From: Desulfuromonadaceae bacterium
GTDB lineage: Bacteria > Desulfobacterota > Desulfuromonadia > Desulfuromonadales > Geopsychrobacteraceae
Reading direction: 5' to 3'
Assembly: GCA_013138655.1 (NCBI GenBank)
Contig: WTCI01000131.1
Location: forward strand, 1-8,558
Length of the DNA: 8,558 bases
Part shown: positions 1 through 5,935 of the stretch, piece after piece
How the letters are laid out: each line of letters begins with the position of its first letter
How positions within the stretch are numbered: position 1 is the stretch's first letter
The notes under the pieces: model-generated
What the model saw: only the letters and a program-made list of their open reading frames with translations
Database searches by the model: none
What the model was told of the DNA's origin: nothing
Program-made: the position numbers and the translations under genes

Positions 1-75
1 TAACGTCCGGCACAAGGCGTGCGCGGCTACGCGTCCCAGTGAGCGTAGCGAACGACTTCTGAGATGGTGTTATTA
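1..75 (-). other. Possible attC recombination site at the left edge (partial)
   Basis: Read on the minus strand, the DUF2784 stop codon is overlapped by a core-like box (plus-strand GTTATTA, 69-75). The other end of the segment is TAAC at 1-4, which could be the inner part of an opposite RYYYAAC box cut by the window edge. Between them is a perfect 7-bp stem, GCTACGC (26-32) with GCGTAGC (43-49), and a 10-nt loop. The outer arms pair only partly. Placement just after a stop codon matches the better attC sites in this window. The call is weak because one core box is incomplete and the outer stem is poor. Confidence 0.33.
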
Positions 76-453
76 GACATCCCTCTCATTTCCCTTCGCT
101 CGATTGACAAGCACCAGCCCATATACACACAGGTTGACTACAAGGACGATGATGCCGAGAGAGATCTGCATTCCTCGAGTCAACCCTTCGGGATAGACGA
201 GGGGCATCACGTAGTGATCGATGAAGCCCCCAGTGTAGCCCGCACCTCCCGCCGCTTCCCGGAAGAGACGTTCAAGAGGGGTAAGCGGACAAATCCAGCC
301 TCTGAACTCGATCAGCACTCCCCACAATACGCAGGGAATATGAAGAATAGAGACCTTCCCCCACTTCAGAACCAGAAGTCCGCCGAGCACAACAAACGCT
401 ATAAACGCGAAGTGAACTACTACGAGGAGATCAGCTGCAATTCCGGCAATCAT
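73..453 (-). CDS. DUF2784 family small integral membrane protein
   Basis: This encodes a 126-residue protein of the DUF2784 type (PF10861 as I recall it). The features recognised are a hydrophobic N-terminus with the pattern HFAFIxFVVLGG (residues 14-25), then LWGVLIEFxGWICPLTPLE (43-61), a glycine-rich GGAGYTGGFIDHY (69-81) and a C-terminal helix (about 97-116). Three membrane segments are likely, at about 7-29, 34-53 and 97-116. Length is normal for the family and the molecular function is unknown. It lies 83 bp downstream of the cation exporter on the same strand. The ATG at 453 has only a weak upstream purine stretch, so translation may depend on a distant promoter, as in integron cassettes. 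The family call is confident; any role is not. Confidence 0.85.
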   Translation of the reverse strand: MIAGIAADLLVVVHFAFIAFVVLGGLLVLKWGKVSILHIPCVLWGVLIEFRGWICPLTPLERLFREAAGGAGYTGGFIDHYVMPLVYPEGLTRGMQISLGIIVLVVNLCVYGLVLVNRAKGNERDV

Positions 454-491
454 CAGGATCCAGTTGGATGGTCTCAGCTGTCATGCAAAAT

Positions 492-527
492 ACCTAACCG
501 CAGAGCTGAGCCGCGAGGATGTTGGGG
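492..527 (-). other. Degenerate attC-like junction between two genes
   Basis: The gap between the cation exporter stop and the DUF2784 start contains, on the minus strand, CCCCAAC (plus 521-527) and then GTTAGGT (plus 492-498). These resemble the RYYYAAC and GTTRRRY core boxes of attC sites. Only 22 bp separate them, no convincing stem forms, and 36 bp in total is shorter than the usual 57-141 bp. It could be a deleted attC or a chance match. It is listed because it sits where a cassette boundary would be expected. Confidence 0.2.
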
Positions 528-536
528 AGGCCTATT

Positions 537-1439
537 CTAAATACATTCCGGTCGATCCAATTTGCACGAACCCGGTGAATCCTTTTTTTCGATTTGAATG
601 GTCGCATGTTCAATACCATAATTTTTATGTAGCTCTTGGGTCACATTTTCCAAGAAACTATTATCAACAGATTCTTCATTAATAATTAAATGAACGGTCA
701 AAGCAGTTTCTCTTGTACTTAATGCCCAAATATGTAGATCGTGTAATTTTATTACATTACCTAAGTTCAATAAATAGGCTTCTATCTCTGCCACATTGAT
801 ACCCTTAGGTACAGCATCAATCGTAAGATTCATGGAATCCCGAAATAGCCCCCATGTTCCTATCAATATAATAGCAACGATAATCAGACTGATTGCGGGA
901 TCAAGCCATAACCAACCAGTTGCCATAATAGCCAGGCCGGCCACAACCACTCCAAGCGATACTCCGGCATCAGCAGCCATATGAAGATAGGCTCCTTTAA
1001 TATTCAGATCATGTTTCTGGCCTGAAAAAAACAGCAGCGCCGTAGCCGTGTTGATCACAACCCCAATTCCGGCAACCATTATAACGATTGTACCGTTGAC
1101 AGCTCTAAGCTCGCTAAACCTCCCAATTGCTTCCCATGCGATGCCCCCAAGTGCAACAAGCAGCAAAACTGCACTTATTAAAGAAGCCAGTATTGTTACC
1201 CTGCGAAAACCATAAGTTCTTTTCTCCGTTGGACGTTTTGACGCCAGCCGGCTTGCTCCCCACGCAAGCAAAAGGCTCATCACATCGCTTAAATTGTGTC
1301 CTGCATCCGCAATGAGCGCAATTGACTCTGCAATAAATCCATATATCGCCTCGATAAACACAAAGGCAATATTGAGTACAACTCCAATGGCAAAGGCACG
1401 ATTGTAATTATCAGGTTCATGGTGATGGTCATGCGCCAT
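537..1439 (-). CDS. Cation diffusion facilitator (zinc/cadmium/cobalt efflux), CzcD/ZitB type
   Basis: This is a 300-residue CDF-family transporter, a proton-coupled dimeric exporter of Zn2+ and similar divalent metals across the inner membrane. The N-terminus is histidine-rich (HDHHH, residues 3-7). Six membrane helices can be placed from about residue 14 to 200. The transport site is visible as H48 and D52 in helix 2 (HNLSD) and H153 and D157 in helix 5 (HMAAD). This HD-HD set is typical of the zinc-preferring ZitB/CzcD/ZnT group, unlike the DD-HD set of YiiP. The cytoplasmic domain carries the family signature HDLHIWAL (233-240). The tail has two extra cysteines, C292 and C299, which might bind metal. 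Length is normal. The ribosome-binding site is weak (AAAGG well upstream). No metal regulator gene is next to it. Confidence 0.92.
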   Translation of the reverse strand: MAHDHHHEPDNYNRAFAIGVVLNIAFVFIEAIYGFIAESIALIADAGHNLSDVMSLLLAWGASRLASKRPTEKRTYGFRRVTILASLISAVLLLVALGGIAWEAIGRFSELRAVNGTIVIMVAGIGVVINTATALLFFSGQKHDLNIKGAYLHMAADAGVSLGVVVAGLAIMATGWLWLDPAISLIIVAIILIGTWGLFRDSMNLTIDAVPKGINVAEIEAYLLNLGNVIKLHDLHIWALSTRETALTVHLIINEESVDNSFLENVTQELHKNYGIEHATIQIEKKDSPGSCKLDRPECI

Positions 1440-1475
1440 ATACCAGTACCTTTTCGATGGCTAATCGCGGAGCGG

Positions 1476-1559
1476 CGTGAACGGTTGAACTCAGCGGTTT
1501 TACGGAGCGGCGAAGCCGCAGAGTAAAACCGCTGCAGCGGATTGTTTGGGAGGTTATTC
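1476..1559 (-). other. Probable attC site downstream of the lipoprotein gene
   Basis: Plus-strand boxes CGTGAAC (1476-1482) and GTTATTC (1553-1559) bound an 84-bp segment, and the second overlaps the lipoprotein stop codon (1554-1556). Inside is a perfect 11-bp stem, AGCGGTTTTAC (1493-1503) with GTAAAACCGCT (1523-1533). This encloses a second hairpin, GCGGC-GAA-GCCGC (1507-1519). Size and position fit an integron attC. The CGTGAAC box is identical to that of the strong attC at 6166-6240. The outer arms pair poorly and the boxes deviate from RYYYAAC/GTTRRRY, so a plain hairpin or terminator is possible, although no T-run follows. Confidence 0.5.
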
Positions 1560-1991
1560 GCCCCTCTCCTTCAAGGATTTCGGATCGGTCACCTCCCACA
1601 GACCTTCCGAATTACGTTGGAATCCCCCTTCCCATATCCAGTGCTCAAACCATCCAGAACCCGGAATGCCATACTTATGAATCAGCCGATAGCTTTTCCT
1701 TTCAATATCGACGGTAAACCAGCCGATTGAGACCGTGCCATTTATCGCTTCCGACACTGGGGCTCTCGAAAGTTGATCTGCGCTCTCCGTTCTTCCTGGA
1801 GACGAAAAGACGTCTGGATGAGTTTTGAGGTACCGGATCATGGCAATTTTGGCAGATTGCGCCTCGAAGAGCCTCGGCTCAGCGTGCGTCTCAAGGAGCC
1901 CCGGCTCAGCGTGCGTCTCAACATAATGCTTCGAACAACCTGCTCCCATGATAACAACGAACAAAGCTAATAGAACGATCATCTGTTTCAT
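1554..1991 (-). CDS. Small predicted lipoprotein with a duplicated 9-residue repeat
   Basis: This is a 145-residue protein of unknown family. The N-terminus is a lipoprotein signal peptide: MKQ, a hydrophobic stretch, then a lipobox-like GAGC with the lipidated cysteine at residue 19. The mature protein would therefore be membrane-anchored. A 9-residue unit, HAEPxLxE followed by T or A, occurs twice just after the cysteine (about residues 27-44) and is encoded by a 27-bp tandem duplication. The rest has an aromatic-rich region (GWFTVDIERKSYRL, then GWFEHWIWEGGF) with no motif I recognise. Start: ATG at 1991 with GGAGG nine bases upstream. The stop codon lies inside an attC-like site, so it may be a cassette gene. 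However, no cassette 5' boundary is visible before its start, where RAYT debris begins. Confidence 0.72.
   Translation of the reverse strand: MKQMIVLLALFVVIMGAGCSKHYVETHAEPGLLETHAEPRLFEAQSAKIAMIRYLKTHPDVFSSPGRTESADQLSRAPVSEAINGTVSIGWFTVDIERKSYRLIHKYGIPGSGWFEHWIWEGGFQRNSEGLWEVTDPKSLKERGE
1869..1920 (-). repeat. Tandem 27-bp duplication inside the lipoprotein gene
   Basis: Two 25-nt copies (1869-1893 and 1896-1920) differ at one base and are offset by exactly 27 bp, so the reading frame is kept and a 9-residue unit is duplicated. The duplicated segment lies in the linker right after the lipidated cysteine. The near identity suggests a recent slip-strand or unequal-crossover event, and copy number may vary between strains. 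Confidence 0.85.
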
Positions 1992-2069
1992 TTCATCTAT
2001 CCTCCCAATCGAGATGTGGTTTTAAAAAAAAGTTTCAGTTCCTTCCCTGCGTCACAGTTTTGCCACTCA

Positions 2070-2368
2070 TCTGCTCGGGCCTGCAAGACTGCAACTTCAA
2101 TCTCCCTCTTCAACTGCTCAATCCTTTCTTTAAAGTTCAGGCTCGTTGTAGCAGCGCCGGTCAAACCGCTTGACTGCTGAACTCAGCGTCGAAGCATCCC
2201 GACCCAACCTCACTGCCAATTCATTTAACGTTGCATCACCCAATTCCGGAACACCCCAAACAACCAAAGCCCGAGCTTCTGACGGCAATCGCTTCTGACC
2301 GGCGGCGCTCAAAGCAACTTCCTGAAGATCAACGCGCCGGGATAATGGATGCGTGGTTTACGTACCAT
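2070..2368 (-). pseudogene. RAYT (REP-associated tyrosine transposase) remnant with the catalytic core deleted
   Basis: From ATG 2368 the minus strand reads MVRKPRIHYPGAL, the usual start of RAYT / Y1_Tnp IS200-like transposases. It then stops within a few codons. In another frame from about 2330 to 2130 it reads LPSEARALVVWGVPELGDATLNELAVRLGRD and on through TLSSAVKR, matching the DnaA-like helix-turn-helix at the C-terminus of these proteins (each quoted piece is a familiar motif of the family). A second frame change near 2140 is needed to continue into FKERIEQLKREIE and on to about 2070. The whole catalytic middle, with the HUH histidines and the tyrosine, is missing. It is therefore an internally deleted, twice frameshifted, inactive copy. 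An active relative would nick REP-type palindromes. Confidence 0.75.
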
Positions 2369-2418
2369 GGTGATAACGATAGCATCAAATTATCAACTTG
2401 CACTCTTGCAGGTCCTCA

Positions 2419-2447
2419 TTGGCAACCTAATTAATTTGTTTTATTGT
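2419..2447 (+). promoter_or_regulatory. Candidate sigma-70 promoter for the PagL-like gene
   Basis: TTGGCA (2419-2424; five of six matches to TTGACA) is followed after 17 bp by TATTGT (2442-2447; four of six to TATAAT). It lies about 70 nt before the start codon, in the only substantial AT-rich gap upstream. The rest of 2369-2524 holds nothing else I can support. Confidence 0.35.
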
Positions 2448-2524
2448 TTGCAGTTCTTGCCGCCTTTCGCATGCATGTTATTATCAATGCAGAACACTGG
2501 CGTACCTCTGTTCAAGGAGATCTC

Positions 2525-3142
2525 ATGTCCTGCATCATGAAAATTATTCTGAAAAGTTCCCCCATCCTGACGGTCTGTTTCCTGCTGTTGTATACCAATC
2601 CCTGCTTGGCGGAAATCCAGCTTCTTGAGGATAAACCGGTGTATGCACTAAGCATTTATGGTGGCCAGATGACCGACAACAGCATAGATGATTTTACCGA
2701 TAGCTTTCATGGTCTTGATTTTGAGGAATCCTCCTTGCTGACCCTGGCGTTGGCGCGGCGTATCGCTACTCACAGCGAGCTGGCCAGTTTTGAAGTCGAG
2801 GGGCAGGTCGTCAAGCATTTTGATCAGCAGAACCACTGGGAATTCAACGCCTTACTGGCTGCTCGCTGGGAGGCGTTTTTCTGGGACAAATATCTGGATA
2901 CCAGTTTCGCTGTCGGAGTTGGCCCATCGTACGCGGCAGATGTCCCCGAAATAGAAGTGCAAAGAAGCGGTGAGTCCAAGCGTCTGCAGGTTTACCTGAT
3001 GGTGGAGCTGGAGTTCGTGTTGCCATCGCATCCAAATGTGGCTGTTATTACCCGCATCCACCATCGCTCCAATGCCTTCGGCATCGTTGCCGACAGCGGT
3101 ACCTCCAACGCCTTTGCTTTTGGTTTGAAATTCAGGATCTGA
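2525..3142 (+). CDS. PagL-like outer-membrane beta-barrel protein (putative lipid A deacylase / acyloxyacyl hydrolase family)
   Basis: This is a 205-residue protein. ATG 2525 is chosen because AAGGAG (2514-2519) lies just ahead of it; the frame is open further upstream but has no better signal. Residues 1-29 form a signal peptide ending NPCLA. The rest alternates like a beta-barrel: ALSIYGGQM near the start, paired aromatic strands, and the final strand FAFGLKFRI. Near the C-terminus is HHRSNAFG (residues 179-186). Its H180-x-S182-N-A pattern matches the catalytic HxSN segment of PagL, which removes the 3-O acyl chain of lipid A in the outer membrane. The third catalytic residue of PagL, a glutamate about 12 residues after the serine, is not evident, so activity is uncertain. 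It has no operon partner; divergent and degenerate DNA lies on both sides. Confidence 0.68.
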   Translation: MSCIMKIILKSSPILTVCFLLLYTNPCLAEIQLLEDKPVYALSIYGGQMTDNSIDDFTDSFHGLDFEESSLLTLALARRIATHSELASFEVEGQVVKHFDQQNHWEFNALLAARWEAFFWDKYLDTSFAVGVGPSYAADVPEIEVQRSGESKRLQVYLMVELEFVLPSHPNVAVITRIHHRSNAFGIVADSGTSNAFAFGLKFRI

Positions 3143-3320
3143 ATACCGTTGGTCGCATGATAACCATATTGAACATGCTGCGGGCAGCTACGTTCAAAGC
3201 ACGGAGAATCGAGCCGAAAGTTACCTCAAAAGGGATAACGTCGAACTCAGACGGAGCATATTGAAAGAAGAAAACACCTTGGGGGAGTTCTTGAACAATG
3301 ACGGAAAACTTAAAATTTAA
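3129..3320 (+). pseudogene. 3' fragment of an unrecognised ORF
   Basis: Immediately after the PagL-like gene, a different frame is open from 3129 to the TAA at 3318-3320 but has no plausible start codon. It encodes a charged, helical tail (ESYLKRDNVELRRSILKEEN, then TLGEFLNNDGKLKI). I do not recognise the family. The protein-like composition and the abrupt end at a GGGACGTCCCC motif suggest the truncated 3' end of a lost gene. The remaining bases to 3372 hold no gene. Confidence 0.3.
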
Positions 3321-3372
3321 GGGACGTCCCCTGCACTTCTACTCCGATATAAAAAACATCTAAATTTCCGGC

Positions 3373-4290
3373 TCAGGGCCGGTCCAGACGAAGCAGGCCG
3401 TACTTCTTGGTCAGCAAAACAGCCTCCCGGAATTCGGCCCCGCTCGGGCGGCGGTCCAGAGGCGGATACTCATCGGCCCGGTAACAGGGCCGGTACTGGT
3501 CCATCAGGTTGAGGTAGGTTTCGGTGGAAATTTCATGTGCGATAAAGGACAGGATCCGGTCTGTTCCCGCCAGGTTTTCCGGCAGAACCAGGTGGCGCAC
3601 CAGAAGGCCGCGCCGGGCAATGCCGTTTTCATCGAGAACCAGATCGCCCACCTGTCGATGCATTTCCTTGACCGCTGCCCGGTTGACTTCGGCATAATCA
3701 GGGGCCCGCAGGAGTCTGCGGGCCACCTCGGAATCGGCGAACTTCATATCGGGCATGTAGATATCGATGACGCCGTCCAGCAGCGCCAGGGCCTGGGGAC
3801 TGTCGTAGCCGCCGGTATTGTACACCAGCGGCAGATGCAGGCCGTTTTTCGCTGCAACCACCAGGGCCGCCAGAATCGGTGCGACGACGTGGCTGGGGGA
3901 GACCAGGTTGATGTTGTGGCAGCCCATTTTCTGCAGCTCCAGCATCATGGCGGCCAGCTCTTCGGCCGAGATCTCCTGCCCGAGGCCTTTGTGGCTGATA
4001 TCCCAGTTCTGGCAAAAGACACAGCGCAGGTTGCACCAGCTGAAGAAGATGGTGCCCGAGCCGTACCTGCCGACCAGCGGCCGTTCCTCGCCGTGGTGGG
4101 GGCCATAGCTATGGACCACGGCCCACTCGCCGGTGCGGCATGCCGCACCCTTGGTGCTCAGCAGCCGGTTGACATGGCAGCCGCGGGCGCACAGGTCGCA
4201 GCTTTTCATGTGTTCTGCAGCACTGCGGGCGCGGTGTTCAAGTTTGCCGGTGCGCAGCAGTTTCAAATATGCCGCTTCAAATCGGGACAT
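3373..4290 (-). CDS. Radical SAM protein, PflX/COG1313 type
   Basis: This is a 305-residue radical SAM protein resembling pyruvate formate-lyase activating enzymes. The cluster-binding motif CNLRCVFC (C86, C90, C93, the CX3CX2C spacing) is present, followed by QNWDIS as in COG1313 proteins. An N-terminal cysteine set, CDLCARGC plus C51 (C31, C34, C38, C51), is characteristic of this subgroup and may bind a metal or second cluster. Later segments NLVSPSHVV, NTGGYD and DIYMPDMKF are typical. The protein should use a 4Fe-4S cluster and S-adenosylmethionine to make a radical; the target is unknown. Start: ATG 4290 has AAGGA about seven bases upstream. An in-frame GTG at 4308 would add six residues but has no good ribosome-binding site. 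It follows the THUMP gene by 19 nt, so the two are co-transcribed. Confidence 0.85.
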   Translation of the reverse strand: MSRFEAAYLKLLRTGKLEHRARSAAEHMKSCDLCARGCHVNRLLSTKGAACRTGEWAVVHSYGPHHGEERPLVGRYGSGTIFFSWCNLRCVFCQNWDISHKGLGQEISAEELAAMMLELQKMGCHNINLVSPSHVVAPILAALVVAAKNGLHLPLVYNTGGYDSPQALALLDGVIDIYMPDMKFADSEVARRLLRAPDYAEVNRAAVKEMHRQVGDLVLDENGIARRGLLVRHLVLPENLAGTDRILSFIAHEISTETYLNLMDQYRPCYRADEYPPLDRRPSGAEFREAVLLTKKYGLLRLDRP

Positions 4291-4309
4291 GGGACGTTCC
4301 TTGGGCACC

Positions 4310-4849
4310 CTAGGAGACCCGGACGAAATCGTAACGATCCATCATCTCACGGGTCAGAAAACCCACCCCGCAACGGTCGCCGACGGTTTCGACAACGACC
4401 ACGGCATCGGGGTGTTCGAAATCGATCTGGGCCGATCTGCCCATCTGCGACAGTTCCGTTTCGACAAAGGTGTCCAGGGCGCGTTCCACCTCCGGCGAGA
4501 CGATTCGGCCTTTCAGGCCGCGCCGTTCCAGGCGCACGTAGAAGCGCTTGTCGGCCAGCAGGGGAATATAAGGGCGTATCGCTTCTTTGACCTTTTCGAG
4601 AAAGTCTTCGAGCCGAAAGATGAAAAATCGATCAAAGGGAACGATGCGGCCCAGATCATGAAAAGCGAAGGGTTGCCTGGACCTCTTTTCTGAAACGGAC
4701 GAGAGGAATGCGCCGGGATTGTCCACTTTGCCGAGAATAACCCCCAGAAACTCCGTCTTTCTGAATTCCCCGTAGGCGGATAGATCATCCATCAGGGTGC
4801 GAAAGCGCCCCTGATCGGCCAGGGTGACGACGAGATTGTATTCCTTCAT
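4310..4849 (-). CDS. THUMP-domain protein (Tan1-like, putative RNA-binding)
   Basis: This is a 179-residue protein. The C-terminal half matches the THUMP RNA-binding fold: FYVRLERRGLKGRI (residues 103-116), EVERALDTFV (120-129), IDFEHPDAVVVVETVGD (142-158) and GVGFLTREMMDRYDFVRV at the end. THUMP domains occur in tRNA-modifying enzymes and in Tan1, where they grip the acceptor end of tRNA. No methyltransferase or thiolase domain is attached, so it would be an adaptor or a stand-alone RNA binder. Start: ATG 4849 is preceded by a strong AGGAGGAG (4853-4860). The frame extends upstream to 4921, but those codons look non-coding. It is the first gene of the operon with the radical SAM protein, and the pairing suggests a shared, unproven RNA-related task. 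Confidence 0.8.
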   Translation of the reverse strand: MKEYNLVVTLADQGRFRTLMDDLSAYGEFRKTEFLGVILGKVDNPGAFLSSVSEKRSRQPFAFHDLGRIVPFDRFFIFRLEDFLEKVKEAIRPYIPLLADKRFYVRLERRGLKGRIVSPEVERALDTFVETELSQMGRSAQIDFEHPDAVVVVETVGDRCGVGFLTREMMDRYDFVRVS

Positions 4850-4866
4850 AAGCTCCTCCTGGTTTG

Positions 4867-4894
4867 AGTTTAGCCAAGAAAGGAGCCTTGACAA
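4867..4894 (-). promoter_or_regulatory. Candidate promoter of the THUMP-radical SAM operon
   Basis: On the minus strand TTGTCA (4894-4889; five of six) is followed after 16 bp by TAAACT (4872-4867; four of six). It implies a very short leader, with transcription starting about where the AGGAGGAG Shine-Dalgarno begins, so the true start may differ. Confidence 0.35.
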
Positions 4895-4921
4895 GTTTCC
4901 GGGAAAACAAACAGGCCGCAA

Positions 4922-5139
4922 CCTAAAACGGCTGGCAAAACAAAAAGACGTACAAAAAGGGGACTTTCACCCCTCGATCCATGCCGACTTTTACCGGCGC
5001 TTTCACAACGTTCCCTTGTGCTCAAGTAGATGCCCCGGAACTCCCCCCAGCCCCTTTCATGTTGCGGATGATGCTAATTCCTGATAAAAGACTAAAGATA
5101 TACGTCAGATGATTCAATTATTACGTCAAGGGGATGGTG
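4922..5139. other. Intergenic region with small inverted and direct repeats
   Basis: No gene is visible here. It contains a short hairpin around AGGGG...CCCCT (about 4956-4973), carrying the GGGGAC word seen at other seams in the window. A second small GCCG/CGGC hairpin lies near 4983-4998. Two TACGTCA copies precede the winged-helix gene and are listed separately. The region separates divergently transcribed genes. Confidence 0.4.
5101..5128 (+). promoter_or_regulatory. Direct repeat TACGTCA, possible operator
   Basis: TACGTCA occurs at 5101-5107 and again at 5122-5128, spaced 21 bp start to start, which places both copies on one face of the helix. The second copy ends just before the AAGGGG Shine-Dalgarno of the winged-helix gene. 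Such placement suits autoregulation by that DNA-binding protein. This is inference from position and spacing only. Confidence 0.35.
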
Positions 5140-5469
5140 ATGCTTGAGCCGCTATTCGGAACCATTAACAGGGAAAAGGTTCTGCTGTATTTATTGTCTC
5201 GTCAGGAAGGCTATCCACGAGAGGTGGCAAAGTTTTATGCAACTGACCTCAGGTCTATTCAAAACCAGTTCGAAAAGCTGGAAGCTGGCGGAGTGCTCTA
5301 TAGTCGTATGGTCGGCAATACGCGATTATATGCGTTCAACCCTCGCTATCCACTGCTGAAGCCGTTGCAAGAACTGCTCAAAAAGGCGCTGTCCTTTTAT
5401 CCCGATGAGGAGAAGGAGCGGTTAACGATGGGCAGACGACGCCCCCGGAGAAAGGGGAAGCCTCTGTGA
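5140..5469 (+). CDS. Winged-helix DNA-binding protein paired with a nucleotidyltransferase-like gene
   Basis: This is a 109-residue small winged-helix protein. The N-terminal part, LFGTINREKVLLYLLSRQEG (residues 4-23), and the helix-turn-helix through SIQNQFEKLEAGGVLYSRMV fit an ArsR/MarR-like fold, with the wing continuing into GNTRLYAFNPRYPLL. The tail is very basic (GRRRPRRKGKP). Start: ATG 5140 lies six bases after AAGGGG, while the ATG at 5134 directly abuts that site and is less likely. The stop overlaps the next gene's GTG by four bases, indicating translational coupling. Similar regulators sit before AbiEii-like or MNT-like nucleotidyltransferases in toxin-antitoxin-type pairs, so it is probably the antitoxin or repressor. 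The intact frame contrasts with its damaged partner. Confidence 0.72.
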   Translation: MLEPLFGTINREKVLLYLLSRQEGYPREVAKFYATDLRSIQNQFEKLEAGGVLYSRMVGNTRLYAFNPRYPLLKPLQELLKKALSFYPDEEKERLTMGRRRPRRKGKPL

Positions 5470-5935
5470 AGCCGCTTGAAGAAATGAGCATGGGTGAATT
5501 GGCAGCTTATGTTTGCTCGCACCTGAAAACTCACGGCATCGATGTAGTTCTCTCCGGCGGTGGTTGCCACTCTATAGCAGCGGAAAACATGTCTCCTTCG
5601 ATCTGGATTTTATCGAGAGGTTGTCGTTGGGTCGCAGAAGACTGAAATCAGTTCTGGCTGCTATCGGTTTTGAGGAACGTGACAAGTATTTCCGCCACCC
5701 GGATACCGAATACCTCCTTGAGTTTCCTGCCGGGCCTTTAGCTGTCGGAGACGAACCGCCGCAGGAAATCAGGATTCTCAAATTCTCAACAGGTGAGCTG
5801 ACCGCCCTTTCACCGACCGACTGCGTCAAGGACAGGTTGGCAGCATACTTTTACTGGAACGATCTTGAGTGCCTTGAGCAGGCCTTGCTGGTTGCGACTG
5901 ACACCGAGATTGATCTCGCAGAGGTTGAGCGGTGA
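5466..5935 (+). pseudogene. Nucleotidyltransferase-like gene (AbiEii/MNT type), frameshifted and with a premature stop
   Basis: From GTG 5466 the frame reads PLEEMSMGELAAYVCSHLK and then GIDVVLSGGGC, the nucleotide-binding start of the fold. Near 5571-5576 the frame must shift by -1 to continue as YSSGKHVSFDLDFIERLSLG. That segment supplies the DLD acidic motif that should pair with SGG in nucleotide transfer. The second frame ends at TGA 5933-5935 after LAEVER. Reading past that stop stays protein-like, EGQKEKFVLFKKQYDKVV, to TGA 6008-6010, suggesting the original gene ran about 25 codons longer. No slippery heptamer is visible at the shift, so mutation is more likely than programmed frameshifting. 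If translated only from an internal start, the SGG motif is lost. It was likely the toxin or effector half of the pair with the winged-helix gene. Confidence 0.7.

Noticed and set aside
64..540. Plus-strand open frame of 158 codons opposite the DUF2784 gene
   Set aside because: The minus-strand gene matches a known family; the plus-strand translation resembles nothing and crosses an intergenic junction.
2444..2524. Upstream extension of the PagL-like gene from 2444
   Set aside because: The extension would precede a clear signal peptide and lacks a ribosome-binding site; AAGGAG before ATG 2525 fixes the start.
3351..3382. Terminator of the radical SAM operon (CCGGC/GCCGG stem overlapping the stop, T6 on the minus strand)
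   Set aside because: The stem is only 5 bp and the T-run is about 11 nt away, too far for a standard intrinsic terminator.
3535..4590. Long plus-strand open frame (351 codons) opposite the radical SAM and THUMP genes
   Set aside because: It is the antisense shadow of two well-supported genes. Its translation is low-complexity (Q, G, A, R rich) with no motif.
5565..5580. Programmed -1 ribosomal frameshift in the nucleotidyltransferase gene
   Set aside because: There is no slippery heptamer or clear downstream pseudoknot, and a second lesion (premature stop) in the same gene favours decay.
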